Shown here: in pieces, positions 24,072 to 32,582 of the stretch
Layout of the letters: each line of letters opens with the position of its first letter
Numbering within the stretch: the first letter of the stretch is position 1
NCBI GenBank assembly: GCA_041946865.1
Contig: JBHGBF010000031.1
Coordinates: 1 to 39,244, forward strand
Reading direction: 5' to 3'
DNA length: 39,244 nucleotides
From: RPQK01 sp041946865
GTDB lineage: Bacteria > Acidobacteriota > UBA6911 > RPQK01
Notes under the pieces: model-generated
Told to the model about the DNA's origin: nothing
The model's input: only the letters and a program-made list of their open reading frames with translations
The model's database searches: none
Position numbers and translations under genes: made by a program

Positions 24072-24080
24072 TGGTATCCT
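24072..24080 (+). promoter_or_regulatory. Extended -10-like box of the TPR/retropepsin gene
   Basis: TGG-TATCCT; the hexamer at 24075-24080 ends 10 nt before the ATG at 24091. There is no SD. This is a weaker member of the leaderless pattern. Confidence 0.35.
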
Positions 24081-24090
24081 TCAGTACGCG

Positions 24091-25584
24091 ATGGCCAGCT
24101 GGTTATTCGTTCTCGTCTGGACGGCTCAAGTGATCAGTTCTCCGGTCTCGCAGCCCCCGCCGGCCGAGGCTAGAGAACAGTTCTTCTCGCGCCAATTTCA
24201 AGAGGCGGCAACGAGTCTGCGCGGCCTGATTCGCACGCAGCCCGCAAACATCGCAGCCCGCTACCTGCTCATCCGGACGCTGATCGAGGACAACCAGGCG
24301 CGCGAAGCCTTGGTGGAAGCCGAATTGGCCGAAAAGGAGTTACCCACCGAGGCGCTGGCGCATGTGGCCGCGGGAGATGCCCATTTCCGCCTGGCTGATT
24401 TTGACCGGGCGCTCGCCGCTTATCAGGAGGCGGCGAGACTCGACCCGAAAAGCTCGCGCGCCCATCTTGGTTGGGGCCGCGTCCTCCTGTCCGACTTTCG
24501 CTTCAAGAGCGCCAGAGAGCATTTTCAAACGGCTTTCAGCCTTGATCCGAACGATCCGGACATCGCCCTGGCCCTGTCCTCTGTCATGCCGCGTTCCCTG
24601 GAGCAGCTGAAGCTTGAACAGCAGTATGCCGATCAGGCGACTTACCGTGACCCGGAGGAGCTTGAGGGGACAAGGGCCCTTAACTCCCTGTTCAAGCTGA
24701 AGGGAGGAAGACGGTCCTTTGTCGCCGAGAGCCCGGCTGATCAGATCTCGATAGGCCTGCAGGGCGCCCCGCCTGAGAGCCTGCGCCCTTCGGCGTTTGT
24801 TTTGCAGGTTTCCGTTAACAACGGAGAGCCGCGCAAGTTGCTGGTAGACACGGGAGCACACGGAATCCTCATCTCGGCGCGGCTGGCGCAGGACGCCGCG
24901 GTGGAACGGCTCGTTCCTTACCGGCTTGGAGGCCTGGGAGATGCCGGGCGAGCCGCCGCCGCTCTAGGTTGGGCGGGTTCAGTGAGGGTCGGCGACGAGC
25001 TGCTGCTGCACGACTGCCCCGTAGTCGTGACCGACAAGACTTTCAGCCGAATGTGGGAAGGCATTATCGGAGGCGATGTGCTGCGTGATTTCTTAATCAG
25101 CCTTGATTTTCCCAATAGGGAGCTGCGAATCGAGCGGCAGGCCGAGTCCCGAGCCGACGAGTACTCCTGGGACAGGCCGGCCGAAGCGGATTCCGCAGCG
25201 ACTGCCGTCCGGCTGATCGAAGGCAAGCTCCTGGTGGAGACCAGCCTGAACGGCAAGGCAACCGGCTATTTTGTGCTGGATACAGGGGCCGGCCAGACCC
25301 TGATCGATCGCCGACTAGCCGAGGAGGTATCGAAGTTGAGGTCAAGCCGCAGGCGAGTTGGGGGTATCTCCGGGCAGGTCCACGAAGTGCTGAGAAGTGA
25401 AGAGCTCGCTTTGAAGTTTGCCGGGCTGGAATACCGCCAGAGTCTCGCCGCCGTGGACCTTCGCCGATTGAGCTACGCGCTGGGAGTGGAAATAGGCGGC
25501 CTGATCGGTTGCGATCTCCTGCGCGACGTGTGCCTTACGATTGACTACCGTAACGGCTTCATCAAAACGCGGCGGGAGAAGTAG
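24091..25584 (+). CDS. Exported TPR protein with two retropepsin-like aspartyl protease domains
   Basis: A 497-residue protein. A short N-terminal hydrophobic stretch (MASWLFVLVWTAQVISS) suggests export. TPR repeats fill about 30-155 (ALAHVAAGDAHFRLADFDRALAAYQEAARLDP and two neighbours). Two domains of the gag-type aspartyl protease family follow: LVDTGAHG with Asp253 and closing GGDVLRDF (328-334), and VLDTGAG with Asp397 and closing IGCDLLRDV (472-480). Retropepsins act as dimers of one-Asp domains; two in one chain could form an internal dimer. The substrate is unknown and activity is not proven. It is divergent from the haem-sensor kinase. Confidence 0.85.
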   Translation: MASWLFVLVWTAQVISSPVSQPPPAEAREQFFSRQFQEAATSLRGLIRTQPANIAARYLLIRTLIEDNQAREALVEAELAEKELPTEALAHVAAGDAHFRLADFDRALAAYQEAARLDPKSSRAHLGWGRVLLSDFRFKSAREHFQTAFSLDPNDPDIALALSSVMPRSLEQLKLEQQYADQATYRDPEELEGTRALNSLFKLKGGRRSFVAESPADQISIGLQGAPPESLRPSAFVLQVSVNNGEPRKLLVDTGAHGILISARLAQDAAVERLVPYRLGGLGDAGRAAAALGWAGSVRVGDELLLHDCPVVVTDKTFSRMWEGIIGGDVLRDFLISLDFPNRELRIERQAESRADEYSWDRPAEADSAATAVRLIEGKLLVETSLNGKATGYFVLDTGAGQTLIDRRLAEEVSKLRSSRRRVGGISGQVHEVLRSEELALKFAGLEYRQSLAAVDLRRLSYALGVEIGGLIGCDLLRDVCLTIDYRNGFIKTRREK

Positions 25585-25604
25585 CAGAAGGGACCCAGTA
25601 GCGC

Positions 25605-25672
25605 GGGTGTTGAAAAGAGGGTCCTCGGACACCCGTTTTCAACACCCTCGCGAGAGTCCGGCCACAATAAAA
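25605..25672. repeat. Intergenic palindrome GGGTGTTGAAAA...TTTTCAACACCC plus dispersed repeat
   Basis: A perfect 12-bp stem, arms 25605-25616 and 25636-25647, with a nested GGGT...ACCC inside. Immediately after it, 25652-25672 begins GAGAGTCCGGCCAC and recurs inverted at 39216-39236 with a single mismatch over 21 nt. It shares its core with 12979-13013. It may serve as terminator of the TPR gene. Confidence 0.8.
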
Positions 25673-25699
25673 CTGACGAGCTATGCTGTGTAAGACCAT

Positions 25700-26644
25700 A
25701 TGCCTGAACTTCCGGACGTTGTCGTTTATGTAGAAGCGCTCGCGCAACGAATCCGCGGGCAGAGGCTCACCGCCGTCAGACTGCAGAGCCCGTTTTTGCT
25801 CCGGTCTGTTCAGCCTCCTTTGACAGATGCCCACGGTCGGGTGGTCGTTCGAGTCAGGCGCGTGGGCAAGCGAATCGCGATCGAGCTGGAGGGCGAGCTG
25901 TTTCTCGTGCTTCATCTGATGATTGCCGGTCGCCTGCATTGGAAGAAGCCGGGCGCGCGTCTACGCGGCCGGCAAGACCTCGCCGCCTTCGATTTCCCGA
26001 ATGGCGCCCTGGTTCTGACCGAGGCAGGAAGTCGCAGGCGCGCGTCCCTGGTTGTCGTCCGAGGCGAGGCTGCTCTTTCGGAACACGACCCGGGCGGCTT
26101 GGAGGTGCTCGACGCCACGGAGACCGAATTCGCCCGCCGACTGACTTCGTCGTCACACACTCTGAAGCGGGCGCTCACCGATCCGCACATTCTCAGCGGG
26201 ATTGGAAACGCGTACTCCGATGAAATCCTGCACGCCGCTCGACTGTCACCCTTCAGGCGCACTTCGCAGCTGAACGAGGAGGAAATCCGGCGCCTGTTTA
26301 TCGCGTGTCGCCAGGTTCTACTGAATTGGACCGAGAAACTGCGGAAGGAAGCGGCTGCACAGTTCCCTGAGAAGGTGACGGCTTTCCGGCCAGGCATGGC
26401 GGTTCACGGACGGTGCCGCCAGCCCTGCCCGGTCTGCTCGACTCCGATTCAGCGGATCGTTTACGCCGAGAATGAAGCCAACTACTGCCCGACTTGCCAG
26501 ACCCAGGGACGGCTGTTGGCCGATCGGGCTCTTTCGGCGCTTCTGAAAGCGGACTGGCCCCGGACCTTGGAAGAGCTGGAGTCGCGGATTTCGAAGAGCC
26601 GAGGAAAAGCTCGAAGGTCCCGCGGGATGGATCAAGTGGACTAA
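25700..26644 (+). CDS. Fpg/Nei-family DNA glycosylase
   Basis: A 314-residue base-excision repair enzyme. After Met removal the protein starts PELPDV, giving the catalytic Pro1 and Glu2. Lys57 lies in VRRVGKRIAIEL. The H2TH region contains LSGIGNAYSDEILH. A C-terminal zinc finger has CPVC...CPTC. The canonical Fpg finger Arg before the second Cys pair is replaced (AENEANYCPTC), and a Ser takes the place of the usual Gly after the first pair, so it is better called Fpg/Nei family than MutM proper; lesion preference is unknown. The C-terminal tail is very basic. The ATG at 25700 has a TATGCT box 12 nt upstream and no SD. Confidence 0.87.
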   Translation: MPELPDVVVYVEALAQRIRGQRLTAVRLQSPFLLRSVQPPLTDAHGRVVVRVRRVGKRIAIELEGELFLVLHLMIAGRLHWKKPGARLRGRQDLAAFDFPNGALVLTEAGSRRRASLVVVRGEAALSEHDPGGLEVLDATETEFARRLTSSSHTLKRALTDPHILSGIGNAYSDEILHAARLSPFRRTSQLNEEEIRRLFIACRQVLLNWTEKLRKEAAAQFPEKVTAFRPGMAVHGRCRQPCPVCSTPIQRIVYAENEANYCPTCQTQGRLLADRALSALLKADWPRTLEELESRISKSRGKARRSRGMDQVD

Positions 26645-26665
26645 GAGAACGGGGCTGCGCCGGGC

Positions 26666-28672
26666 TCAGCTCACCTTGAATCGCGACACTTCTTTCTGGA
26701 GCCGGCCGGACACTTCGTTCAGATGGGCCGTTACGCGGGTGAACTCGTGCAGGGAAGCCGCAGCTGTGCGTGCGGACTCGCCCAACTCGACCATGGCCTC
26801 CGCGATATGATGGGCGCTTTGTGACTGCATTTGAACCCCCTCGTTCACCTCGTCGAAGCGTGGCTTAAGACCTTGAACGCGGTCCAGAATGCGGCCAAAA
26901 TCCGATCGGATGCGGAACGTCTCCGAGATGGAGGTGTTGATCTGCGCCCGGAATCTCTCCATCTCCCGGCCGCCGGTAACGACTGTCATCTCCATGTCTT
27001 CGACCGATCTTTCGATGTGAGCCGCGGCCGCTCCGGTCCGTTCGGCAAGTTTCCGGATCTCACGGGCGACGATTGAGAAACCGCGTCCGTATTCGCCGGC
27101 CTTTTCGGCTTCGATCGCGGCGTTGAGCGACAGGAGCCCGGTCTGTTCGGCCACCTTGTTCATCACCTCGACCACCGAGCCGATGCTGCCCGCCTTCTGC
27201 TGGATCGCCGAGAGCTTGGCCGAGATTGAGGAGGAGGCGTGGTCGATCTGCTGCATCGCTTTTTCGATCGTCGCCAGGTCCTGCCGGCCTGAGGAGACCA
27301 GACGAGCCGTTTCGCTGGCTGCCAAAGCCACTTCCGAGACGGTCCGGGCTAGTTCCTTCGAGCTGGCGCTGATCTCCTGCGCTGCCGACACGACCTCGTT
27401 GGTGGAGGCGGATTGCTCGGCGGCGGTTCTTTCCAGCTCGGCGGCAGATACGGCTATTCGCGAGGCGGCGTCATTCACCTCGACCCCAGACTGCTGGACG
27501 CGGCCGACCAGCAGATTGAGGCTGCCGGCCATGGAGGAAATAGCGGCCAGAAGACGCCTGGTTTCGTCGTGACTGGCGCGACCCGCCTCGAAGCCCCGCG
27601 TCTTGATCCCGGCCAGAGTACTCTGCGCCGCGACCAGGTCGCCGTCTGCGATCGTGCCCGCTACGCGAGCGAGTCTTGTTACCCGGCTGGACACGCTTCG
27701 CGCCAGCAACATCGCGCAAAACACGCCGAGACAGAGAAAAGCTCCGAAGCTGACGACCGAAATGAGCATCGATTGCCGAATCTCCGCGTTCAAGGGCCGG
27801 GCATCAAAAAAAGCCGTCAAAACAGTGTTGGCGTTCTCGCCGGCAAGCCGTTGCACCACGTAGAGCCGGTCTTCCGAAAAGCGGGCGAAAGGTTCTCCGC
27901 CGCCCGACACCGTTTTGATGTCGGCCAGAAGGGCCGGGTTCCTGATTTCCCCTTGACTCGATAGACGTTTCCCCGAGACATCCAGCTTGATGCGTCCTGC
28001 CGCGTCGGCCAGCACGACTCGCTGGAGCCCTCCCTTGCCGACGATGGAACGGAGAAGAGCCGGGCGGCTGACGCCGGTGGTCAGTTGCGCCACTGAATCA
28101 GCCCGGAAGCCAACCTCGACAATCCGATTTTTGTCAATTCCTGACACCCCGGCGTATTTAAACAACGCGCCGTCGACCTCTCTGGGCATTGTTCGCTGCA
28201 CGTACTGGCGGTTCGGACCCTCGAGAAGCCGCCGGAATTGATAGGCCTGATCGGAAGGCGTCGGTCTGTCCGGGAATGTGAAATCTATCTCCTCGATGTT
28301 TCTCAGGTAGGCATGCCCTTTGCTGTCGGTGATCCAGAACTCATCCACCGCCCCGCGCGCGGCCACTTGTTTCAGTCGGTCTTTGATCTGTTCCGCTGAC
28401 AAGCGTGCCCGGTTTTCGGCGATGTCGACAAGGTGAGCGGTGAGCAGGGCCTCAACCAGCAAGTGAGAACCGACGACGTCCTCCACTCGGTCGGGGAGAC
28501 CGACCACGAAGTGATCGGTCGCTTGAAGGATCTCGACCAGGTTCTTCGACTGGCTGACGGCGTGGTCCAGAAGTGATTGGCGCAGAGCCCGGATGGTAAC
28601 GAAGCTGTTGGCCGCTAAGGCAAACCCGAGAACCAGGCTGAAGGAAACAATGAGTTTGGTTCGCAGTCTCAT
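26666..28672 (-). CDS. Methyl-accepting chemotaxis protein, membrane-bound
   Basis: A 668-residue chemoreceptor. TM1 is at about 8-28. A periplasmic sensor (about 30-300) holds two Cache-like halves (VDEFWITDSKGHAYLRN; RVVLADAAGRIKLDVSG). TM2 is at about 305-328, then a HAMP-like segment and a long signalling coil whose tip reads EQTGLLSLNAAIEAEKAGEYGRGFSIVAREIRKLAERT. The tip's EAEKAGE.G wording is the type found in Wsp-like or alternative (non-flagellar) arrays. No CheA or CheW is nearby. It begins 3 nt after the transporter stop, with AAGGTG as the ribosome site, so the pair is one operon and may sense the transporter's substrate (inference). Confidence 0.9.
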   Translation of the reverse strand: MRLRTKLIVSFSLVLGFALAANSFVTIRALRQSLLDHAVSQSKNLVEILQATDHFVVGLPDRVEDVVGSHLLVEALLTAHLVDIAENRARLSAEQIKDRLKQVAARGAVDEFWITDSKGHAYLRNIEEIDFTFPDRPTPSDQAYQFRRLLEGPNRQYVQRTMPREVDGALFKYAGVSGIDKNRIVEVGFRADSVAQLTTGVSRPALLRSIVGKGGLQRVVLADAAGRIKLDVSGKRLSSQGEIRNPALLADIKTVSGGGEPFARFSEDRLYVVQRLAGENANTVLTAFFDARPLNAEIRQSMLISVVSFGAFLCLGVFCAMLLARSVSSRVTRLARVAGTIADGDLVAAQSTLAGIKTRGFEAGRASHDETRRLLAAISSMAGSLNLLVGRVQQSGVEVNDAASRIAVSAAELERTAAEQSASTNEVVSAAQEISASSKELARTVSEVALAASETARLVSSGRQDLATIEKAMQQIDHASSSISAKLSAIQQKAGSIGSVVEVMNKVAEQTGLLSLNAAIEAEKAGEYGRGFSIVAREIRKLAERTGAAAAHIERSVEDMEMTVVTGGREMERFRAQINTSISETFRIRSDFGRILDRVQGLKPRFDEVNEGVQMQSQSAHHIAEAMVELGESARTAAASLHEFTRVTAHLNEVSGRLQKEVSRFKVS

Positions 28673-28675
28673 CTT

Positions 28676-29950
28676 TCACACCTTCTCGCTCGTTACCCGT
28701 CGGATGACGCCGAGCTCACCAATCAGAAAGTGGACCAGGAGAAAGGCCACCAGGTACACGCCAGAACAAGCGGCAAAAACCGGAGTAAAGGAAAGCTTCT
28801 GTACGACCCAGCCGATCGCCGGCTGAGTTGCGGCCCCGGCCAGGCCACCCAACGCTCCGCCGAATCCGGATACGCTGCCTACCACACGCCCCGGGAACAC
28901 TTCCGCCGGGAGCGTGATATTTCCCCAAGCCGCATGCCCAAAGGTAATTGCGGAAACCAGGGCCAAGGCAAGCGCCCAACTGTTGACCTGAGTCACCATC
29001 AAGCAGAAAACCGGCATCAGGCAAGAGATGACCAGCATCGTTGTCTTGCGGGCGCGATTTAACGACCACCCCCGGGCAATCAGGTAGCGTGGGATGGCCC
29101 CGGAAGCGATGTTGCCGAGGGCTGCGACTGCGTAAGGAATCCAGGCGAATTTGCCCAGGTCCGACAGGCTGAATCCGCGCTCCTGTTGAAGGTAGTTCGG
29201 GATCCAGAAGGCCAGAAAGTAGGAGATCGGATCTGTAAAGAACCGGGCCGCGATGCAGCCCCATGTCTCCTTCATCGAAAGCAAGGTACGCGTTGACACT
29301 CTTGCGCCGGCCTCTGAGCCTTCCGTGTCACCGGAGGTGATGAGCGCCTTTTCGTCCCCTGTGATGTGAGGATGAGCCGCCGGGAGGCGGTAAAAAAGGA
29401 GCCAGACCGCAACCCATACGAAACCAATCGCTCCGGTAACGACGAATGCCCACCGCCAACCCAGGGAAAGTGCCACGAAAGAGACAATCGGCAGTGCGAG
29501 CATGTTCCCGATGGCCGTTCCCGAATTGAAGATGCCGACGGCCAGCGCCCGCTCGCGCATCGGGAACCACTCCGAAACCGCCTTGACTCCGCCGGGGAAA
29601 TTGGCCGGCTCCGTGGCGCCGAGAAGGAACCGGAAAAACGAAAAATGAAGCACGCTTCTTCCAAGAGCGTGCAGTATGGTCACGATCGACCAGCCGCTGT
29701 GGAAGAGCGCGAATCCGCGACGGGTCCCCAGCCGGTCCATCAGCCGCCCGCTCACCGCGTACATCACGATATAACTGACCAGGAAAGACGTGGTCATGTA
29801 CGAGTACTGCACGTTGTCGAAATTCAGCTCTTTCTGCAGCGTCTTGGCCAGAACCGAGAGCGTCTGGCGATCCAGGTAGTTAATGATCGAAGAGAAACAA
29901 AGAATGACGACGATGTACCAGCGCAAATGCCGAATCTTGAGTTTACCCAT
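28676..29950 (-). CDS. MFS transporter, anion:cation symporter (ExuT/GudP-like) family
   Basis: A 424-residue, 12-helix major facilitator. The N-terminal part INYLDRQTLSVLA and the loop SGRLMDRLGTRRGFA match the ACS family that carries hexuronates, glucarate/galactarate and related sugar acids. RFLLGATEPANFPGGVKAVSEWFPMRERALAVGIFNSGTAIGNMLA is the typical helix 4-5 region. Substrate is likely a sugar acid but not provable here. ATG at 29950; a GTG at 29959 is an alternative. It forms an operon with the chemoreceptor and is divergent from a UroD-like gene. Confidence 0.88.
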   Translation of the reverse strand: MGKLKIRHLRWYIVVILCFSSIINYLDRQTLSVLAKTLQKELNFDNVQYSYMTTSFLVSYIVMYAVSGRLMDRLGTRRGFALFHSGWSIVTILHALGRSVLHFSFFRFLLGATEPANFPGGVKAVSEWFPMRERALAVGIFNSGTAIGNMLALPIVSFVALSLGWRWAFVVTGAIGFVWVAVWLLFYRLPAAHPHITGDEKALITSGDTEGSEAGARVSTRTLLSMKETWGCIAARFFTDPISYFLAFWIPNYLQQERGFSLSDLGKFAWIPYAVAALGNIASGAIPRYLIARGWSLNRARKTTMLVISCLMPVFCLMVTQVNSWALALALVSAITFGHAAWGNITLPAEVFPGRVVGSVSGFGGALGGLAGAATQPAIGWVVQKLSFTPVFAACSGVYLVAFLLVHFLIGELGVIRRVTSEKV

Positions 29951-29961
29951 GGTGTTCACCG

Positions 29962-29990
29962 AGGATATACAGGCACTGTAGGGGCGTCAA
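29962..29990 (-). promoter_or_regulatory. Sigma-70-type promoter of the transporter-chemoreceptor operon
   Basis: On the minus strand TTGACG (29990-29985), 17 bp, TATCCT (29967-29962). The predicted start is about 4 nt before the ATG. It is the clearest -35/-10 pair in the window. Confidence 0.55.
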
Positions 29991-30042
29991 TAGAGATGCG
30001 CCGGCCGCCTGGCTCTGACCCGGCGCCCATGAACCGCGACTC

Positions 30043-30051
30043 TGCTATGCT
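30043..30051 (+). promoter_or_regulatory. Extended -10 box of the UroD-like gene
   Basis: TGC-TATGCT with hexamer 30046-30051, ending 8 nt before the ATG at 30060. No SD. Leaderless pattern. Confidence 0.45.
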
Positions 30052-30059
30052 TTTGGACT

Positions 30060-31334
30060 ATGTCAATCTCAAGTGCAGAGCGCGTCCGAACCAGTCTCGA
30101 TCATAAGTCCCCTGACCGCGTGCCTGTCGATTTCGGCAGCACCTCGGTCACCGGAATGCACGTGAGCTGTGTCGCCGCATTGCGACGGCACTACGGGCTG
30201 GCGCCGAGGCCCGTGAAGGTGATCGATGTAGGTCAGATGCTGGGCGAGATCGACGAGGAGCTCAAGACGGCGATAGGAATCGACACAGAGCCCGTCTTTC
30301 GCCGCATGACTCGCTTCGGATTCCCGGCGGTCGACTGGAAGCCCTGGCGGATGCCCGACGGCCTGGAAGTCCTGGTTCCCGGGGGCTTTATGACAACAGT
30401 CGAGGAAGCGGGCGACGTACTCATGTACCCGCAGGGCGATCTGTCTGCGAGTCCATCGGCTCGCATGCCCGAAGGAGGCTATTTCTTCGACAACATCATC
30501 AGGCAGCTGCCGATCGATGAAGAACGGCTGGATCCTCGCGACAACCTTGAAGAATTCGGGCCAATCTCCGATGAAGAGCTAAACCACCTCGAGCGGGAAG
30601 CCCGCCGGGCTTCCCGCACAGGCCGCGCGGTCGTCGCCAGCTTCGGCGGAACTTCCTTCGGAGACGTTGCCCATATCCCGGGGGCGGGCCTGAAGCAGCC
30701 GCGTGGGATCAGGGACATCGGCGAGTGGTACGTCTCGATCGTGGCGCGACCGGACTACGTTCGTGCCGTTTTCGAAGGGCAGTGCCGGACAGCGCTTTCG
30801 AACCTGGAACGGATCGCTGCCCGCATCGGCGATTTTGTCGACGTTGTGTATATCTGCGGTACGGATTTCGGGACGCAGTCCTCATCTTTCTGTTCGGTCG
30901 GAACGTTTCGCGAAATGTGGATGCCCTTCTACCAGCGCGTCAATGAATGGGTGCACAAGAACACGCGGTGGAAGACGTTCAAGCACTGCTGTGGCGCCAT
31001 TGAACCCTTTGTCGATTCCCTGATCGAATCGGGCTTTGACGTCCTGAATCCCGTTCAATGCTCTGCCGCCGGAATGGATCCTGAACATCTGAAAAAACGG
31101 TACGGCGACCGGATCGTCTTCTGGGGAGGCGCGGTCGACACGCAACGCGTCCTTCCGTTCGGTACGCCGGAGGCAGTGCGCGCGCAGGTGTTACGCCGGT
31201 GCGAGATCTTCTCGACCGGAGGTGGCTTCGTCTTCAACACCGTCCACAACATTCAAGCCTGCACCCCGGTTGAAAACCTGATCGCCCTGGTCGATGCGAT
31301 CCACGAGTTCAACGGTGAAAAGCTGACAAGGTGA
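30060..31334 (+). CDS. Uroporphyrinogen decarboxylase-like protein (MtaA/CmuA-type methyltransferase family)
   Basis: A 424-residue cytosolic TIM-barrel protein of the UROD superfamily. It lacks the signature of haem-pathway HemE and instead carries zinc-ligand positions of corrinoid/coenzyme M methyltransferases: HCCG near residues 307-310 (H-x-C) and a later Cys in NPVQCSAAGMDPE. The C-terminus has FWGGAVDTQRVLPFGTPEAVR and GGFVFNTVHNIQ, the usual active-site loop. A role in methyl transfer or in the catabolism of a small carbon source is likely; the adjacent divergent sugar-acid-type transporter gives a hint but no proof. A leaderless-type promoter precedes the ATG. The stop codon lies inside a GTGACAAG repeat. 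Confidence 0.8.
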   Translation: MSISSAERVRTSLDHKSPDRVPVDFGSTSVTGMHVSCVAALRRHYGLAPRPVKVIDVGQMLGEIDEELKTAIGIDTEPVFRRMTRFGFPAVDWKPWRMPDGLEVLVPGGFMTTVEEAGDVLMYPQGDLSASPSARMPEGGYFFDNIIRQLPIDEERLDPRDNLEEFGPISDEELNHLEREARRASRTGRAVVASFGGTSFGDVAHIPGAGLKQPRGIRDIGEWYVSIVARPDYVRAVFEGQCRTALSNLERIAARIGDFVDVVYICGTDFGTQSSSFCSVGTFREMWMPFYQRVNEWVHKNTRWKTFKHCCGAIEPFVDSLIESGFDVLNPVQCSAAGMDPEHLKKRYGDRIVFWGGAVDTQRVLPFGTPEAVRAQVLRRCEIFSTGGGFVFNTVHNIQACTPVENLIALVDAIHEFNGEKLTR

Positions 31335-31520
31335 CAAGGTGACTGGGTGACACAGTGTGGCAGGTGGCAGGAGCCAGAAAGGATGAAGGATGAAGGATGA
31401 AGAAAAGCAGGGTGAGACGGTTTCGACCCGCCGAGGAGCGAACCCCCGTCAGAACAGGTTTCGCGCCTGTAGCGCTGAAACTCTGGTGTCTGTCACCTTG
31501 TCACCCTGTCACCTTGTCAC
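31324..31520. repeat. Short tandem repeats between convergent genes
   Basis: Forward GTGACAAG units at 31324-31354 (starting within the UroD-like stop), three GGATGAA units at 31381-31402, and reverse GTCACCTT/GTCACCCT units at 31489-31520. The outer two blocks form a long inverted repeat bracketing the 190-bp gap. No gene is visible inside. Confidence 0.85.
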
Positions 31521-31524
31521 GCTT

Positions 31525-32361
31525 TCATCCCATGTTCTTCGCCTTGTCGAGGATGGCGGGACGGGCCCCCTCCATGATCTCGCGCACGTCCTCATAGCGC
31601 ATGGTGCGCTGTTCGAAACTGCGTCGTGAGAGACCGCCGATGAAACGCCCCTCGAACTCCGCGAAATATGAACCGTAGATGTGGTAGCTGTCGGCCATGT
31701 GGCAGTAGCGGCCGACCCGGATCGGGTGTCCGCTCAGTTCCGAGGCACGGGCGGCAATGCGCCGTTGCATCTCGGTCAAGGCAAAGATGTTCATGAAAGC
31801 GGCCTTGTAGGCATCATTGGAGCGGAAGCGCACATTCATGCTGAGCGTCGGCTGGGAATCTTCGCCGGTCACCCGGCACCAGATGCTCTGCAGGCAGGCC
31901 GGGTCGTAGCAGTCATTGTCCTGCCAGACCTGCCAGGTGACCGCTTGGGCTCGCCGAGTGAAAGGGGACTCGGCCAGTTTGCGGCAGAGAAGCTCGATCT
32001 GGTTGACCGGCGGGCGGGACGGAACGGCATAGGCGAAAAGGCGCTGATGGTACGTGTATTCCCAGCGGGTGTCGGTCGGGTCGTTGGGATCGCGTACCAG
32101 ATGGTCCTTGATGCCGTCGCAGACTTCCATGACGTACTCCTGCAGGTCCTCCAGCCCGCCCGGAAAATCTTTATGGATCAAGGGCTCTTGACAGGGATCG
32201 ATCACGGTAATGATCATGGTGGCGTCGCGGCTGAGCGGGTCTCCGGGCTTGTCGTACTGAGTCCTCACATGTCCGCCTTTTTCATACAGCTCGATCAGGG
32301 AAAGCTCCCACGCCCGCGCAATACAGTCCGCCTCGACCTTCAACACCGGTATCCCGTTCAT
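31525..32361 (-). CDS. Thymidylate synthase, archaeal/ThyA-like type
   Basis: A 278-residue member of the thymidylate synthase/dCMP-hydroxymethylase fold, closest by eye to the archaeal form. Functional positions: Arg136-Arg137 before VTW (dUMP phosphate from the partner subunit), Cys156 in DPACLQSIW as nucleophile, Arg180-Ser181-x-Asp183 (RSND), Asn191 exactly eight residues after the Asp as in E. coli ThyA, and His227-x-Tyr229 in DSYHIYGSY. The set is complete, so methylene-THF-dependent methylation of dUMP (or hydroxymethylation) is likely. AGGAG stands eight bases before the ATG. No folA is adjacent. Confidence 0.8.
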   Translation of the reverse strand: MNGIPVLKVEADCIARAWELSLIELYEKGGHVRTQYDKPGDPLSRDATMIITVIDPCQEPLIHKDFPGGLEDLQEYVMEVCDGIKDHLVRDPNDPTDTRWEYTYHQRLFAYAVPSRPPVNQIELLCRKLAESPFTRRAQAVTWQVWQDNDCYDPACLQSIWCRVTGEDSQPTLSMNVRFRSNDAYKAAFMNIFALTEMQRRIAARASELSGHPIRVGRYCHMADSYHIYGSYFAEFEGRFIGGLSRRSFEQRTMRYEDVREIMEGARPAILDKAKNMG

Positions 32362-32582
32362 GCCTTTTCTCCTGTCCTGCTGCCGGCCGGGCAGCGGTAC
32401 GATGCTAACTCACGGGCGTTTGCTGTTTCCAGTGGTACTGACTGACCGGCAAACTGACCCGCTGGGCAAGCGGCAAGGCGTAACCCCTCAGTTTTTTGCT
32501 TTACCAAGCCTCGAAGGCGATGGCGCACTGCTCCGGAAAACACCTATCGGAGTGGAGCAAATGTGTTTCGGGGGAGGACTTG

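Noticed and set aside
32400..32582. Possible cyclic di-GMP (GEMM) riboswitch before the propeller gene, suggested by GGCAAACT and a following hairpin
   Set aside because: The required GACGCAAAGCC strand and the receptor helix are not present in register, so I do not call it.
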